Source of the DNA: Isoetes taiwanensis
Taxonomy: Eukaryota; Streptophyta; Lycopodiopsida; Isoetales; Isoetaceae
DNA length: 64,000 nucleotides
Assembly (NCBI GenBank): GCA_021234155.1
Contig: JAJEKV010000072.1
Location: forward strand, 4,284,407-4,348,406
Direction of reading: 5' to 3'
Under the pieces are notes generated by a model. That model was given only the letters and a program-made list of their open reading frames with translations. It was not told where the DNA came from and did not search any database. Shown here piece by piece: positions 11,276 to 21,044 of this stretch (position 1 is its first letter; the number at the start of each line of letters is the position of its first letter). Position numbers and translations under genes: made by a program.

Positions 11276-13718
11276 TGCCTCCTAAATGAGGCTGGAGAAA
11301 GGCCCCTTCAGGTTAGAAGAATTTATGCCGACCATTTGTACAACTTGAAGGATAGAATCAGAAGCAATCCACTGGCTAATGTAGCACCAATAATTGCGCT
11401 GGTTGACAGAGAGCAGTGTGATGACCCATAGTCGTACGATAAGGAACAGGCTGGCAGTTACACTCATTATGTGCATGGTGGAAACCACAATTTCAAAGCA
11501 AGAAGGTAGCTGTACAAGGAAAAATTCAGCATTAAGTATTTGAATGTGCTTTGTGCTATGTACTGTGGATTGGAAGCCGACGAGGCAAAAGTAGTTGCAA
11601 ACACTCACAATGAGGATAATGAGTATAATAACGAGTATAAATTGAAGATGAGTTTTGTGGATAAAATCTGCTTCATGCACGGAGAGCATGTTTTGTTCAA
11701 GGAAAACTACGGGGATGACCTCAAAAACTCTTAAAGTGTGGTTGGAACTGAAAGAGCAACGCGCCATCGAAAGTTCTTTGAAGTATGATGAAACAATCTA
11801 GAGAGCATTACTAGTGGGGTACGACAATTGATTCCAGCTAGCATTTAGAGAAGGCATGGTACGTAAAGCATTGTCTTCTAGCTGTGTACTCTTGCATTTT
11901 GGAATAAGATTGTATTCTCGAATAGGTTGTGTATAGCTGTTAGTAGTTTTTCTTTCTGGTTGACTAGCTTTCAGTAGGTCGAGTTCTTCTGTGTCTTCAT
12001 TTGTGTATTCTGGAATACGCTTCTCACATTTTAGCTCTCTGGATTATGTTTTGTTGCCTGGTGTAATATATCTCGTCATTTTATTCACTACTCTTGTTGC
12101 AGATATGGGATCTTCAGAACGAGATTTTCAACATGTTTGAATGTGGTGAATTAAAATCAAAAGACAGAGTCTCGAATAAAGAGAAAAGTTTTTATATTTC
12201 CAAGAAGGAGATGACTATTACAGCTTGGAGGGAACTTCAGAGCTTCATAGACTATGATATTCTGGGGAGGTTGCTACAAAAGATAGTGGACAAGGAATTT
12301 ACTCTTGATGAAATGTTCAACAAGTTGCACAAATGAGTCTTTTCCTCTTGTTTTTTTCTTAAATGTATTCTGGAATATGTGATTTACCTTTCTTTTTTAT
12401 TTGCAGCTAAAAGAATGGTATTCAGTGTCAAAACTTGCTGACGGAGCAGCTAAATGTTGAAACTTGGGAAAGATGTAAGAAGCTATATCTAGTTGCAACT
12501 TCTGACGAGCGCGCTCCAAATTTGAGGGCTGGGTATGCAATTTTCTTTTTCTTAGCTAGTCTCTACAACCTGAATGAATTTTTTTCAAAATAAGAAGAAA
12601 ACAAGGATCTATCAGAGGGGTTTTAGCACTTTGTCAGAATATCAAAAGAAGAAAGAGCACTTGGTGAGGGACGAATTATTAACACAGAGCAATCTGAGTA
12701 CAAGCAATTCATATTATTTGACCAAAATAATTTGTACACTATTATTCAAGGAGATTGCACTCGTCTAGCTGGGACCATCAAACCACATAACTTTACCCTG
12801 TCATTACAGATATTCCCTATGGATTTAAGATTAAGGACAACTGCTTTGATGATCAACCCTTCAAGCATCAAGAATTTTTGGATTTTATAGTGGGTCTAAA
12901 GCAAATAACAATAGCTAAACACTGGAGACTTGTAGTATTCCATTCAAGCATGCAAAGCTATACTAGCGAAGCAAGCTGCAAAAAGTATTTTGGCTCTCCA
13001 GAACAGGCGGGCTATAAGAACTTGATCTAATACATTCTTCTTGTCTTGTATTCTGGAATACACTGGCCTTTTCTGCTCCTTTTGTTTGATTTTATTCTAC
13101 ATGTATTCCTAAATACATTGTGCTTCATTGCTTGTTTCTTTTTTTTTCTGTTTTACGCGTATTCTGAAATACACTGGACTTTTTGCTCGTGGCATTTCGT
13201 TTTATTCTTCCTGTATTCTGGAATACACTCGACCTACAAGTTAACTGTCCACAAATTTCAGGTACAAATCTAATACCAATTACTGCGGTGGAGGGCCAAG
13301 GCTACTAAGCAAAGTGGAGTACTTACATGTAGCTTACTGGAGCTTTGACGGGAAACGAACAATGGAACACTTCAACAACACTGCTGCCTGCTCTTACTTT
13401 TCTAATGTGTTAGAGTCTCCAGCAGTGTTGTAGAAGCTGCAGGACCCAAGTGCACAAGGTAGAATTGCTAATCACTATCAGAAGCTCCAAAAGCTTATAA
13501 ACAAACTCATTGACATGTTCTCACGTCAAGGAGATTGGATTCTGGATGTTTTCTCAGGCTCTAGTACCACCATTGCATGTGCACTAAAAAGGTATTGGAA
13601 TTGTGTGGCTATCGACACCGACAAGGAAGTTGTGCAGTTTATAGAGATGAGGTTAGCTACCCTGCCTACTCTTCCTGATGAAAACGAAGAGTTAGGAACG
13701 AAGTCCTCTTCTGATTAA
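11276..13718 (+). pseudogene. ParB-like / N4-N6 DNA methylase gene, decayed
   Basis: Exon 1 (11276-11858) encodes a ParB-like domain: VRRIYADHLYNLKDRI, PLANVAPIIALVD, then GGNH, then YCGLEADEAKVVANTHN. Exon 2 is 12103-12336. A third exon is about 12407-12532. A block at about 12690-13026 holds FDQNNLYTIIQGDCT and, one frame over, catalytic motif IV as DIPYGF (12809-12826). The last exon (13262-13718) ends with SAM-binding motif I, DVFSGSSTT (13545-13571), then YWNCVAIDTD. Motif IV before motif I marks the beta-type order of amino-methyltransferases acting on adenine N6 or cytosine N4. Introns start GTACGT and GTATGC and end CAG. In-frame stops at 11429 (TAG), 11507 (TAG), 11732 (TAA) and 13431 (TAG), plus a frameshift near 12800, make it non-functional as read. 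The third Gly of motif I is Ser. Introns argue against bacterial contamination. Confidence 0.7.
11912..13226. repeat. Recurring GTATTC-N2-GAATAC motif in introns
   Basis: A 14-bp near-palindrome, GTATTCTGGAATAC or a one-to-two-base variant, occurs at 11912, 12005, 12365, 13048, 13103, 13159 and 13213. All seven lie in introns of the methylase relic, none in its exons. The last four form a tandem array with a period of about 55 bp, in which the motif is followed by ACACTGG or a variant. Confidence 0.75.
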
Positions 13719-14100
13719 TGCTAAAATGACATCCTCGAAAGTTCAGCCTCCTGCAACACTCTCCATAAAAAGAGGCCTCCTTTGTGGAACTGCAAGCAGT
13801 GGCTCATGTTATCCCTGTTTACGCCATAGACGAGGACATAAACTTGGAGAAGCAGCCGACCAGGGGCAGCCATCCTCAAGAAAAAAAACAAATCAGGGTC
13901 AAAAACACTGAAAGAAAAAAAAAATTGCTATGCACCTCCATCTTCATTCTGGAAAGGCCATTTTCAGAAGCATAAGTGTGTTTTTTAAAGGGGATCTTCG
14001 AAACGGGAGTGCTGCAACACTCCCATTTAATTTGCAACCTTGTTAAAAGCAAATAGCGAAGTATATCCGTGAATGCTAGTTATGTCAACAGGCAAAAGTC
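13719..14100. other. No recognisable gene
   Basis: The stretch after the methylase stop contains short overlapping frames with no family signature and an A-rich patch near 13915. The last part may be gypsy pol sequence cut by the LINE insertion, but it is too decayed to assign. Confidence 0.4.
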
Positions 14101-14116
14101 GAACAACTCTGAATTC
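14101..14116. repeat. Target site duplication, left copy
   Basis: GAACAACTCTGAATTC here is repeated exactly at 15052-15067, on the other side of the LINE. A 16-bp duplication is typical of target-primed reverse transcription. Confidence 0.9.
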
Positions 14117-15051
14117 TTTTTTTTTTTTTGATGAACGTGGACCTTTATTACTCAAAAGAATACAAAGAGTACATGGGGGACTCAAAACCCAGTGGAGAAG
14201 ATATCCACTAGAGCAACACTACCCACCACATACATAACATAGAAAAGCAGACAATACAGATCACCATGAGCACAACTGTTTGCTATGAGTAGGTGTGAAT
14301 CTGAAGATATTGTTCCCAAATGACACTTTTGATGTCATCCTTCAAGGAAGAACATTTGTACGCCTTCACAATGCGACTACGGGCATCGCTAAGCACTTGC
14401 GTATCTGAAAAGAGCTGTCCCTTGAAGATGAGGAGATTTCGTCTCTTCCAGATGGACCAGATGATCCAAGCAGATGCTAAGTGGAAAGCCCTCTTTGCCA
14501 ACTTGTCCCAAGAACTAGGATAGACTGACAAAAGGACCTGCTGACTATTCAAGTCACAATGGAAAAGACTCAGAAGCCACTGCCAAGCAGGTCGAACATG
14601 GTGACACAAGAAAAAACAGTGCTCAATTGTCTCATCCCTCTGCGCGCAAAGAGGGCAGATCACAGAGACTTCTAGACGAAATCGATGAACAACAGTGTTT
14701 ACCCGCATGCATCTATGAGTGATCTGCCACCATAAAATGGATAGCTTAGGATGAAGCAATTTATCCCATACCCATCGCCAGACTGCTTTACGATGAGGCT
14801 CGGGGATAACTAAAGGCCACTTTGGCGATGGAGACAACACCTCAGGATGAAGCAGGACCACATACATCGAGTGCACCAGGTGCTCCTCCTTAACACTGCC
14901 ATGAACCACCCAGAGCTGGGGAGCCACGTCTTGTGGGTGTAGAGGAAGTGTAGCAGCTACTTTTTCCCAAATGCTCCGGTCCCAACGAAGGAGAAGGAAC
15001 TTCAATTTGAACTCATTCCACGTCAACAATCTTGTCTCATTATACCATGCA
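14117..15051 (-). mobile_element. 5'-truncated LINE with zf-RVT C terminus
   Basis: The minus strand carries a 248-codon frame (15029-14283) ending in the C-terminal region of a plant L1-type LINE. It has VWDKLLHPKLSILWWQ, then the zinc-binding motif CPLC...EHCFFLC of the zf-RVT domain, then WIIWSIWKRRN. The 3' end faces left and terminates in a poly(A) tract, seen as T(12) at 14116-14129. Perfect 16-bp target duplications flank the insertion. The element is severely 5'-truncated (935 bp) with no endonuclease or RT catalytic core. It interrupts the gypsy element. The same LINE family recurs at 32.5 kb and 36.0 kb. Confidence 0.9.
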
Positions 15052-15067
15052 GAACAACTCTGAATTC
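15052..15067. repeat. Target site duplication, right copy
   Basis: Exact repeat of GAACAACTCTGAATTC at 14101-14116, bounding the LINE insertion. Confidence 0.9.
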
Positions 15068-15086
15068 TGAGTGACTTGGAACCGTT

Positions 15087-15930
15087 GTGATATTCCTAAT
15101 GCAAAATGGAAGGTCATATTCGAATTTCATCACTGCCTGCGGGCATGACTTCTTCAGCTCGATCTACACCAAGTTGTGGATGAGTTCTTTATCATCTGCA
15201 AATAGATGGGAAAACAGAGCACACCACCGGTGTTTGCAATCTAAATGGGCCGATTATATCCATCTAATTGAGTTTGCATACAATAGTACGAAGCAAGAAT
15301 CATCAAGAATGTCTCCCTTCAGATTAATTATGGCTATTAATGCCTGATTCTAGATACGTGGCACAACCCAACATCCAAGGTGGAAGATTCTCATCAACTC
15401 CTGGCAGATATGCAGCATCTTGTGGAGGAGGTGTGAGGCTATCTTCTAGCAGCAATGGCACGTCAAAAAAGTATAGCAGATAGACATAGATCTTCATGGG
15501 ACTTTTGTTGTGGAAGATATTGTCTGGCTGAAGATAAAGGTCAAGCAAGCGAAGCTCCACATTGACAATTGCAAGAAGCTTGCTCCAAGATGGGCGGGAC
15601 CCTTTAAGATTATTAAGCGGTTTGGGAGCCAATGCTATAAGCTTGACTTACCCGCTCATCCAAAGGTTCATAAGGTGTTCCACGTAAGTTCGTTCGAAAC
15701 CTGGTGGAAGTTTTGCAGACTCCAACCTTGTTGGAAATGACAGAGGAACAACTTGTTATTGTTCCCGAGTTAATTTTTGATAAAGCATTCAAGAAGACGC
15801 GAAGGTCGGAATTCCTTCAATACCCATGGAAGATGCAATGTGGGTATTGAAGCATGATCTAGAGAAGCAATACGCACAATTTATGGAGCAATTTGATAGT
15901 CAATTCGCCTCCGATTTAGTTGATGCCGGC
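15087..15930 (+). mobile_element. Ty3/gypsy integrase C terminus with chromodomain remnant
   Basis: Around 15245-15335 the translation reads WADYIHLIEFAYNS then SRMSPF, the end of a gypsy integrase core. At 15510-15720 comes DIVWLKIK, LAPRWAGPFKIIKR and LPAHPKVHKVFHVS, the conserved integrase C-terminal GPF/Y module. Beyond it, KAFKKTRRSEFL and, after a frame change, AMWVLKHDLEKQY resemble a chromodomain (W-E-xx-DL pattern). That would place the element among the chromoviruses, whose chromodomain targets integration to modified chromatin. Several frameshifts break the sequence, so it is inactive. The 93-bp array and the LTR follow in the expected order. Confidence 0.75.
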
Positions 15931-16020
15931 TCAATAGGTAAGTGTGTAGCTTTAGTATGTATGTTAGAGCTAATGGGGAGAGTTTTATGCATCCGGGTGT
16001 AGCTAGAAGACATATATTTA

Positions 16021-16368
16021 AGCATGTGATCGTGGGCGATGATGGGATCATCTTAAATATTGCCTAGCCATGATGCACTGTGTGTGCGCATGACCGGAGG
16101 TCATGTAGAATTAAGCTGGTGATCGTGGGTGATGATGGGATCATCCTAAATGCTCCCTAGCCATGATGCACTGCGTGTGCGCATGACCGCAGGTCATGTA
16201 GGAGTAAGCATGTGATCGTGGGCGATGATGGGATCATCCTAAATGTTTTCTAGCCATAATGCACTGCATGTGCGCTTGACCGGAGGTCATGTAGGAGTAG
16301 GCATGTAATTATGAACGATGATGGGATCATCTTAAATGTTTTTTATGCCATGATTTAGTGCATGTAAG
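16021..16368 (+). repeat. 93-bp tandem array with two hairpins per unit
   Basis: Nearly four units start at about 16021, 16114, 16207 and 16300. Each contains GATGATGGGATCATC (6-bp arms, 3-bp loop) and, except the last partial unit, CATGACC-N3-GGTCATG (7-bp arms, 3-bp loop). The array lies between gypsy pol and the 3' LTR, a place where retrotransposons often carry variable-number repeats. Confidence 0.85.
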
Positions 16369-16851
16369 TAGAGGTAGTCTTGAGCTAGTACTTCGGCTCA
16401 AGCAGGTTAAATAGGGGGTGGTCCCTTTAAACCAAATAATATATTAATAGAAAGAATTACTAACGTGGTGTGTCACTGTGCAAGCCAACCTTGAAGGGGA
16501 TGGGGCAACGAGAAGAGCACCACGAGGAGCGTAGGGCTCCAAGTAAATGTTTAGTCTAAAACATTATGTGATAATGTTTAGGAGGCTAACCTAAGTAAAC
16601 ATTGCCTAAAATTGCAATTATTGTTGTTATTAACAATTGTGATAAGGCTCACCTTAGTAGCCTCACAATTTATCTTACGTATCTTACTCTTGTTAAGTAT
16701 TATCTTACGTGGTACTCATTGCCTTAAATCTTGCCTTAAATCTTGTATAACGTAATAAGTATTATAATAAATATGTTGTAGGGTTGACGCAAAATGTCAA
16801 GGTGGGGAGACGCGTGATGCTGAGGATAACATCAGGTCAAGGTGGTGAGAA
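16369..16851 (+). other. Gypsy 3' untranslated region
   Basis: There is no coding content between the 93-bp array and the LTR start. Purine-rich GGTGGGGAGA (16801-16810) and GGTGGTGAGA (16841-16850) resemble polypurine tracts; the second abuts the LTR. Confidence 0.5.
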
Positions 16852-17253
16852 TGTGACATTCCAGCATAATATATGCTAGAAATACTTATATTATACTACC
16901 ACGTCATAGTACATGTCACCGAGATGACATGTACAAGGGTAGGACACAACCATACCATAGGTATGATGGTGTGTGGCGACCATGAGGGGAATTGGTATAT
17001 TATGCTAATGGTATAATACCACCAATGAACCTTGGATATATTATGTGGGTCACATAATATATCCCCTATATAATATATCCCCTAGGGGCAAAGTCTCAAC
17101 ATGTTATTCTAACATGTTAAGTGCGAGCCATTAAAGCCCATATGCGTCGCACATGCCTAATTGCATGTGTGACATATGGAGGTGCTAGTTGACCCCATTT
17201 GCCTTGTGGCAGGGCATCATTCAGCCGCAACGCAAGGCCCCAATTTCAAGGCC

Positions 17254-17262
17254 TATATAAAG
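17254..17262 (+). promoter_or_regulatory. TATA box in the gypsy LTR
   Basis: TATATAAAG lies in an otherwise GC-richer context about 400 bp into the LTR, where the U3/R boundary of a plant LTR is expected. Transcription would start about 30 bp downstream. Confidence 0.5.
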
Positions 17263-18829
17263 TGAGAGCATAAACTCTAAAACTTTTTTATGTTTTTGGG
17301 CTAGCAGCAGGTTGGGGACGTTCTACAGGTCAGATCGAGCATTGAAGGAAAGAAGCCAATCTAAGATCTCGAGTGAAGCTTGCATATATAAGGCACTGCT
17401 CCAACGCCTTAATATTTGTAGAAGATCGTCATGTCGGGCAGCCACAATGGCGAAATGGGCGAGGGATTAGGTTGGTCATAGTTTAGTTCGTCAATCCTAG
17501 CTTAACAGTAGGAGTTAAGCTAGAAAGCACCTCTCGTTCAGTGTTAGATGATGGGTCAAAGCATGGAGCTGCGGGGCATTTTTGCGCCAGCCAAGCACCC
17601 CCTAAGCACCTAATTGAAAATTTTACTTATTTTTATCTTTTTTTCTATAACTCCGATGAAGCTGAAATTTTATATTCCAAGACATAATATGAATGCGTTT
17701 TAGAGAAAAATATCAAAAAAAAAAAAAAAAAAATCAAAATACAAAGGAAATAGCTCCAGAAAGCACCCACTAAGCACCATGTGTTGCTGACATAAAAAGT
17801 ATCCCCCACCTCCATGCTTTGACTTTGATCATGGACCACTAACCCTAAAACCTGACTGACTGAGGAACACTAACCTTTGTATTCTTTAGGGTTAGATACG
17901 ATGTATTAGAACTGTTGTTCTATTAAGATGTTAGATGATCATGGTATGATACTTTGTTGCAACCCTTGTGTATGGGGGTAAGGGGGATAGAGCTCTAGGA
18001 GCCATGTGTAATATGATCCTAGTTGTTAGACTTCGGTAATTCCCATTACAATGTGGCATGTGCATAGAGACCCGCCTGATCGTGGGCCTCGGGCCTTGAC
18101 TGGCTTCGAATAGGGAACTTGTTCCGATTGCAGAGGGATAGGCTATGCATTGTCTACCAAGGGTCCATAGCAAGCTAGGCCTAATACTTTTTCACTGCAA
18201 GAGGGCATGGGTTTGACTCCTCCTAGGTGATGCGTCACCTCAATGAGGTTAGATTGAGTACGAGCGAGAGCGACCCTCATCTCTCTAGCTGCCTTCAGTG
18301 GCAAGATGCCTCTTAGAAGGAATGGACGTCCTGCCTCATCAGACCATGGGAGATGCAACCCTGGAGTAGCCTTAGGGTTATGTCTCCAGCAGGCTACAGT
18401 CGAGACCCGAAGCTTTTCGACCTATCTGCAAAGTATGCACAGGAGGGGCGGATAGAGTGAACTAACCTTGCCATTGTTTTATGCCAGCCAACTCCAGTAT
18501 TACAACTTTCATCTACTATTATCTTGAGGCCCAGACCATCAGTCCGTCCTCACAGAGTCTGGGCTTGGGTTAGGATCTCCCATGTCATGGTATGATGATA
18601 TTATGTTTATGATGATGATGACATATTATGATGGTGCCTCACCCTTAGTGGTGAGCATTTATTTGATTATTGATGCATGTTGCTGTTTACGCGCTTTCGC
18701 AGTGAGATCGGCACAGGGAATACACGTCCTTCTTCCACATCGTATCTGGAGCACCACCAGTAACTGATGCCACGTGGACAGCCTCCTGCCGATCTGAGGG
18801 GTCGATATGAGGGAATCTCCAAATTTTAT

Positions 18830-19149
18830 GGGTAAAATCATGTTAGGATGTGCCTAAAAAAGTATCATCGAGGAACCACAAAAGTACCCAAAAAGGTAGC
18901 CAACACTGGGTACTAGGTACCTGTGTAATATCTCAATAAAAGGTACATCTTAGAATTGATGTATACTATTTTTGCCTCCGGTATCATTATTTTTATCTTA
19001 AATTTGAATATTAACATGTCCTTGACTTTTTTTGGATTTTTGAATTAGTTCTAATGAAAAGAAAAATCAGAAAGTACTCGGTTCTGAAGTACCTAGCGTA
19101 GGTACTTTTGCAGGTTCCAAAAGTGGTACACCCTAACATGCTTTTACCC
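18830..19149. mobile_element. MITE-like element with 25-bp terminal inverted repeats
   Basis: The left end GGGTAAAATCATGTTAGG matches the inverted right end CCTAACATGCTTTTACCC with one mismatch, and similarity continues inward to about 25 bp. A second inner palindromic block (GGAACC...AAAAGTACC) is also inverted. The outer flanks are TAT on both sides, a possible 3-bp target duplication as made by PIF/Harbinger-type elements. It is 320 bp, non-coding, and sits inside the gypsy LTR. Confidence 0.65.
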
Positions 19150-19189
19150 TATATGATGGGAGCATCGTGTAAGTTAGGGGGATATCACA

Positions 19190-20123
19190 GTGCATCTGAG
19201 AGAATGTAGCAGAAAATCTACCTCTTATGGTGGAGATTGGTGTCGGAGAAAGGCTGGTTTGGGGCTGCCACGAGGATATTCACAAAGGCACGGACCTTGT
19301 CAGCACCATATATCGTATGCTTTTAGCTCTGCAGCCCCTGCCACTGTCAAATGGTGGCATTTGCAGATTCCAGAAGCCAATCAGATTCTTACATAGTATT
19401 GTCTTTGAGATTGGTTGCTCCATTCCAGACACTTTTTTTTTATTGGTCCTTTTTAAGGTATATACAACCTTCTTAGCGTTGAAAGAAGATGGTTCGCGAC
19501 TACGAATTTTCATCTATGGAGTGATGCATTTACATCCTACACCATGCTTTAGAGAGTGGTCTAGAGGTTGGGCTTGTACCCTGGGGGATTCACCTATATC
19601 TCTAGTGGATAATGAATAAGCAAGACTATCTCATGAAAAGCCTAGAATTCAAGCTATTGTGAGAAAACATGATAAAAAATGAAGTGAAAATCCACGTTAT
19701 GTAGGTGCTCATCCAACCCGAGAATGCCGGTTGATGGTCTGAATCGACCATTATTTATTCTCTATGAACATTGAACCTTTTATCTTATTTTATCATGCCT
19801 ATAAACCATGACCAACTTGGTCTCCATGGGCGCTAAAAACCTATCTATCTATTTGTATATCTCCTCAATGATGCAACTATATCCTTGATAGGAAAGCATT
19901 GAAAATGGTTGGAACATGATTTTACATTATAACAAGAACAGGAACAAGAACAGGAACAGGATCAGGATCAAGATCAAGATCAACAATATACTCATTAAGC
20001 AGAGAATTATATGAGCATAGCTCTTCGATGCGAAAATAGCAAGAGTTTTCACCCTCAGATCTCATCCATGCATACGACAAACAATTTAATGAAAAAAGGG
20101 GAGGGTAAGAACGAAGTTTTGGG

Positions 20124-20160
<37 letters not shown>

Positions 20161-20600
20161 GGTGGGGAGCTCAACTAGCATAATTCTAGCTACCACTATG
20201 GCATTTAATCATGCCTAAGACTTCTTTGTACTTGAAGTAAGGCTTGTAGAGAGATGCAAAATGCAAATATGTTCTTGTTGTTCTTGCTCAGTGATTTTTG
20301 CTTGAGGTGGGTCAATGAGTAGTGTTAGGCACAGTTATAAATGGATAAATGCGATAAATATTATCATGGAAATATATAGATTAATATCTATATATTCTCT
20401 CTCTATATATAACAGATTGAATTTAATTATTACATCTTAAAGCTAATCAATTGAAACAAGTATTGGAGATACCAATTCACTTAATATGAACTATATCTTT
20501 TTCCTCTTCTTTGTGAGAACCTTATTATCCTTGGCCAACAACTATGAAATCTGAATGCTTGAACTCCACCTTATATATTATCAATTTATCGTCATGAAAG
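19190..20600. other. Intergenic, simple repeats and a LINE end
   Basis: A 130-codon ORF (19227-19619, plus) shows no family resemblance and is probably chance. At 19826-19855 the sequence GGTCTCCATGGGCGCTAAAAA followed by (CTAT)n matches the 3' ends of LINE copies at 23.7 and 25.3 kb. A GGAACA/GATCAA-type simple repeat lies at about 19930-19985. A T tract of about 33 bases lies at 20127-20159. Confidence 0.5.
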
Positions 20601-21044
20601 CTAATGTTTCTGATCAACCCTTCCATTCTTGACATTGGCATTGTACATGCCATTTCCCATAGGGTCAGGCCCAGAAGGCGGCAATGACACACCTTTTGGA
20701 AGCATCCCTTTGAAGGGATCTATGCCATGTTTCTTTTTATGGATATCATTCATGCCATTGATTTTAGCCAAAATGATTCTCACATTGTTGATGCCAAATC
20801 CCTCTTTCATTTGGTGCAAGAAAATAAAATTTTGGAAGTTTTCAACCTTTGGATTCAAACGATCCTGAACCACAAAAGGACGTCCTTTTGTGAATCTTCC
20901 GTGCTCATCCCTTTTGGCCAATTGCTTCTCAATTGAGTGTTGGATGTTTGCCTGCCCCAAAGGCCAATTAGTGCTTACAGCGTCACAACATTCTTTCTCA
21001 AATTTCAGAAATAGCAAAGCTAACATGATCAACCAAAGTGTCAT
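20601..21044 (-). CDS. Candidate CLE/IDA-like secreted peptide precursor
   Basis: This intact 147-codon ORF starts with a hydrophobic stretch (MTLWLIMLALLFLKF) that could be a signal peptide. It has a variable charged middle and, near the C terminus (residues 115-131), LPKGVSLPPSGPDPMGN. The first half resembles the IDA/IDL extended motif (LPKGVPIPPSAP) and the second half the CLE core (PSGPDP-x-x-N). Small plant peptide hormones of both groups are made as precursors of about 80-150 aa with an N-terminal signal peptide and a conserved motif near the C terminus; they signal through leucine-rich-repeat receptor kinases. Sixteen residues follow the motif, longer than usual. The His before the final Asn, common in both families, is Gly here. 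No intron is needed. The alternative is a chance ORF. Confidence 0.45.
   Translation of the reverse strand: MTLWLIMLALLFLKFEKECCDAVSTNWPLGQANIQHSIEKQLAKRDEHGRFTKGRPFVVQDRLNPKVENFQNFIFLHQMKEGFGINNVRIILAKINGMNDIHKKKHGIDPFKGMLPKGVSLPPSGPDPMGNGMYNANVKNGRVDQKH

Larger units (their letters stand above)
16852..19189 (+). repeat. 3' LTR of the gypsy element
   Basis: The proposed LTR starts TGTGACATT right after a purine tract and ends GATATCACA, giving TGTGA/TCACA terminal inverted repeats and a length of about 2.34 kb. It contains a TATA box at 17254-17262. The 5' LTR is not in the expected place within the window, so the boundaries cannot be confirmed by comparison, and the 3' boundary is the less certain. 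Confidence 0.55.

Noticed and set aside
11429..11509. TAG codons read through or corrected by U-to-C RNA editing
   Set aside because: Such editing is known in organelles of some seed-free plants, but this is nuclear DNA, and other stops and a frameshift show that the gene is dead.
11276..13718. Bacterial contamination or a chimeric contig as the source of the ParB/methylase sequence
   Set aside because: GT-AG introns with eukaryotic splice contexts, plant-like AT-rich flanks and adjacent plant transposons argue against it.
19227..19619. 130-codon ORF at the gypsy LTR edge
   Set aside because: No family resemblance, mixed composition, overlaps another frame on the opposite strand, next to a T run.
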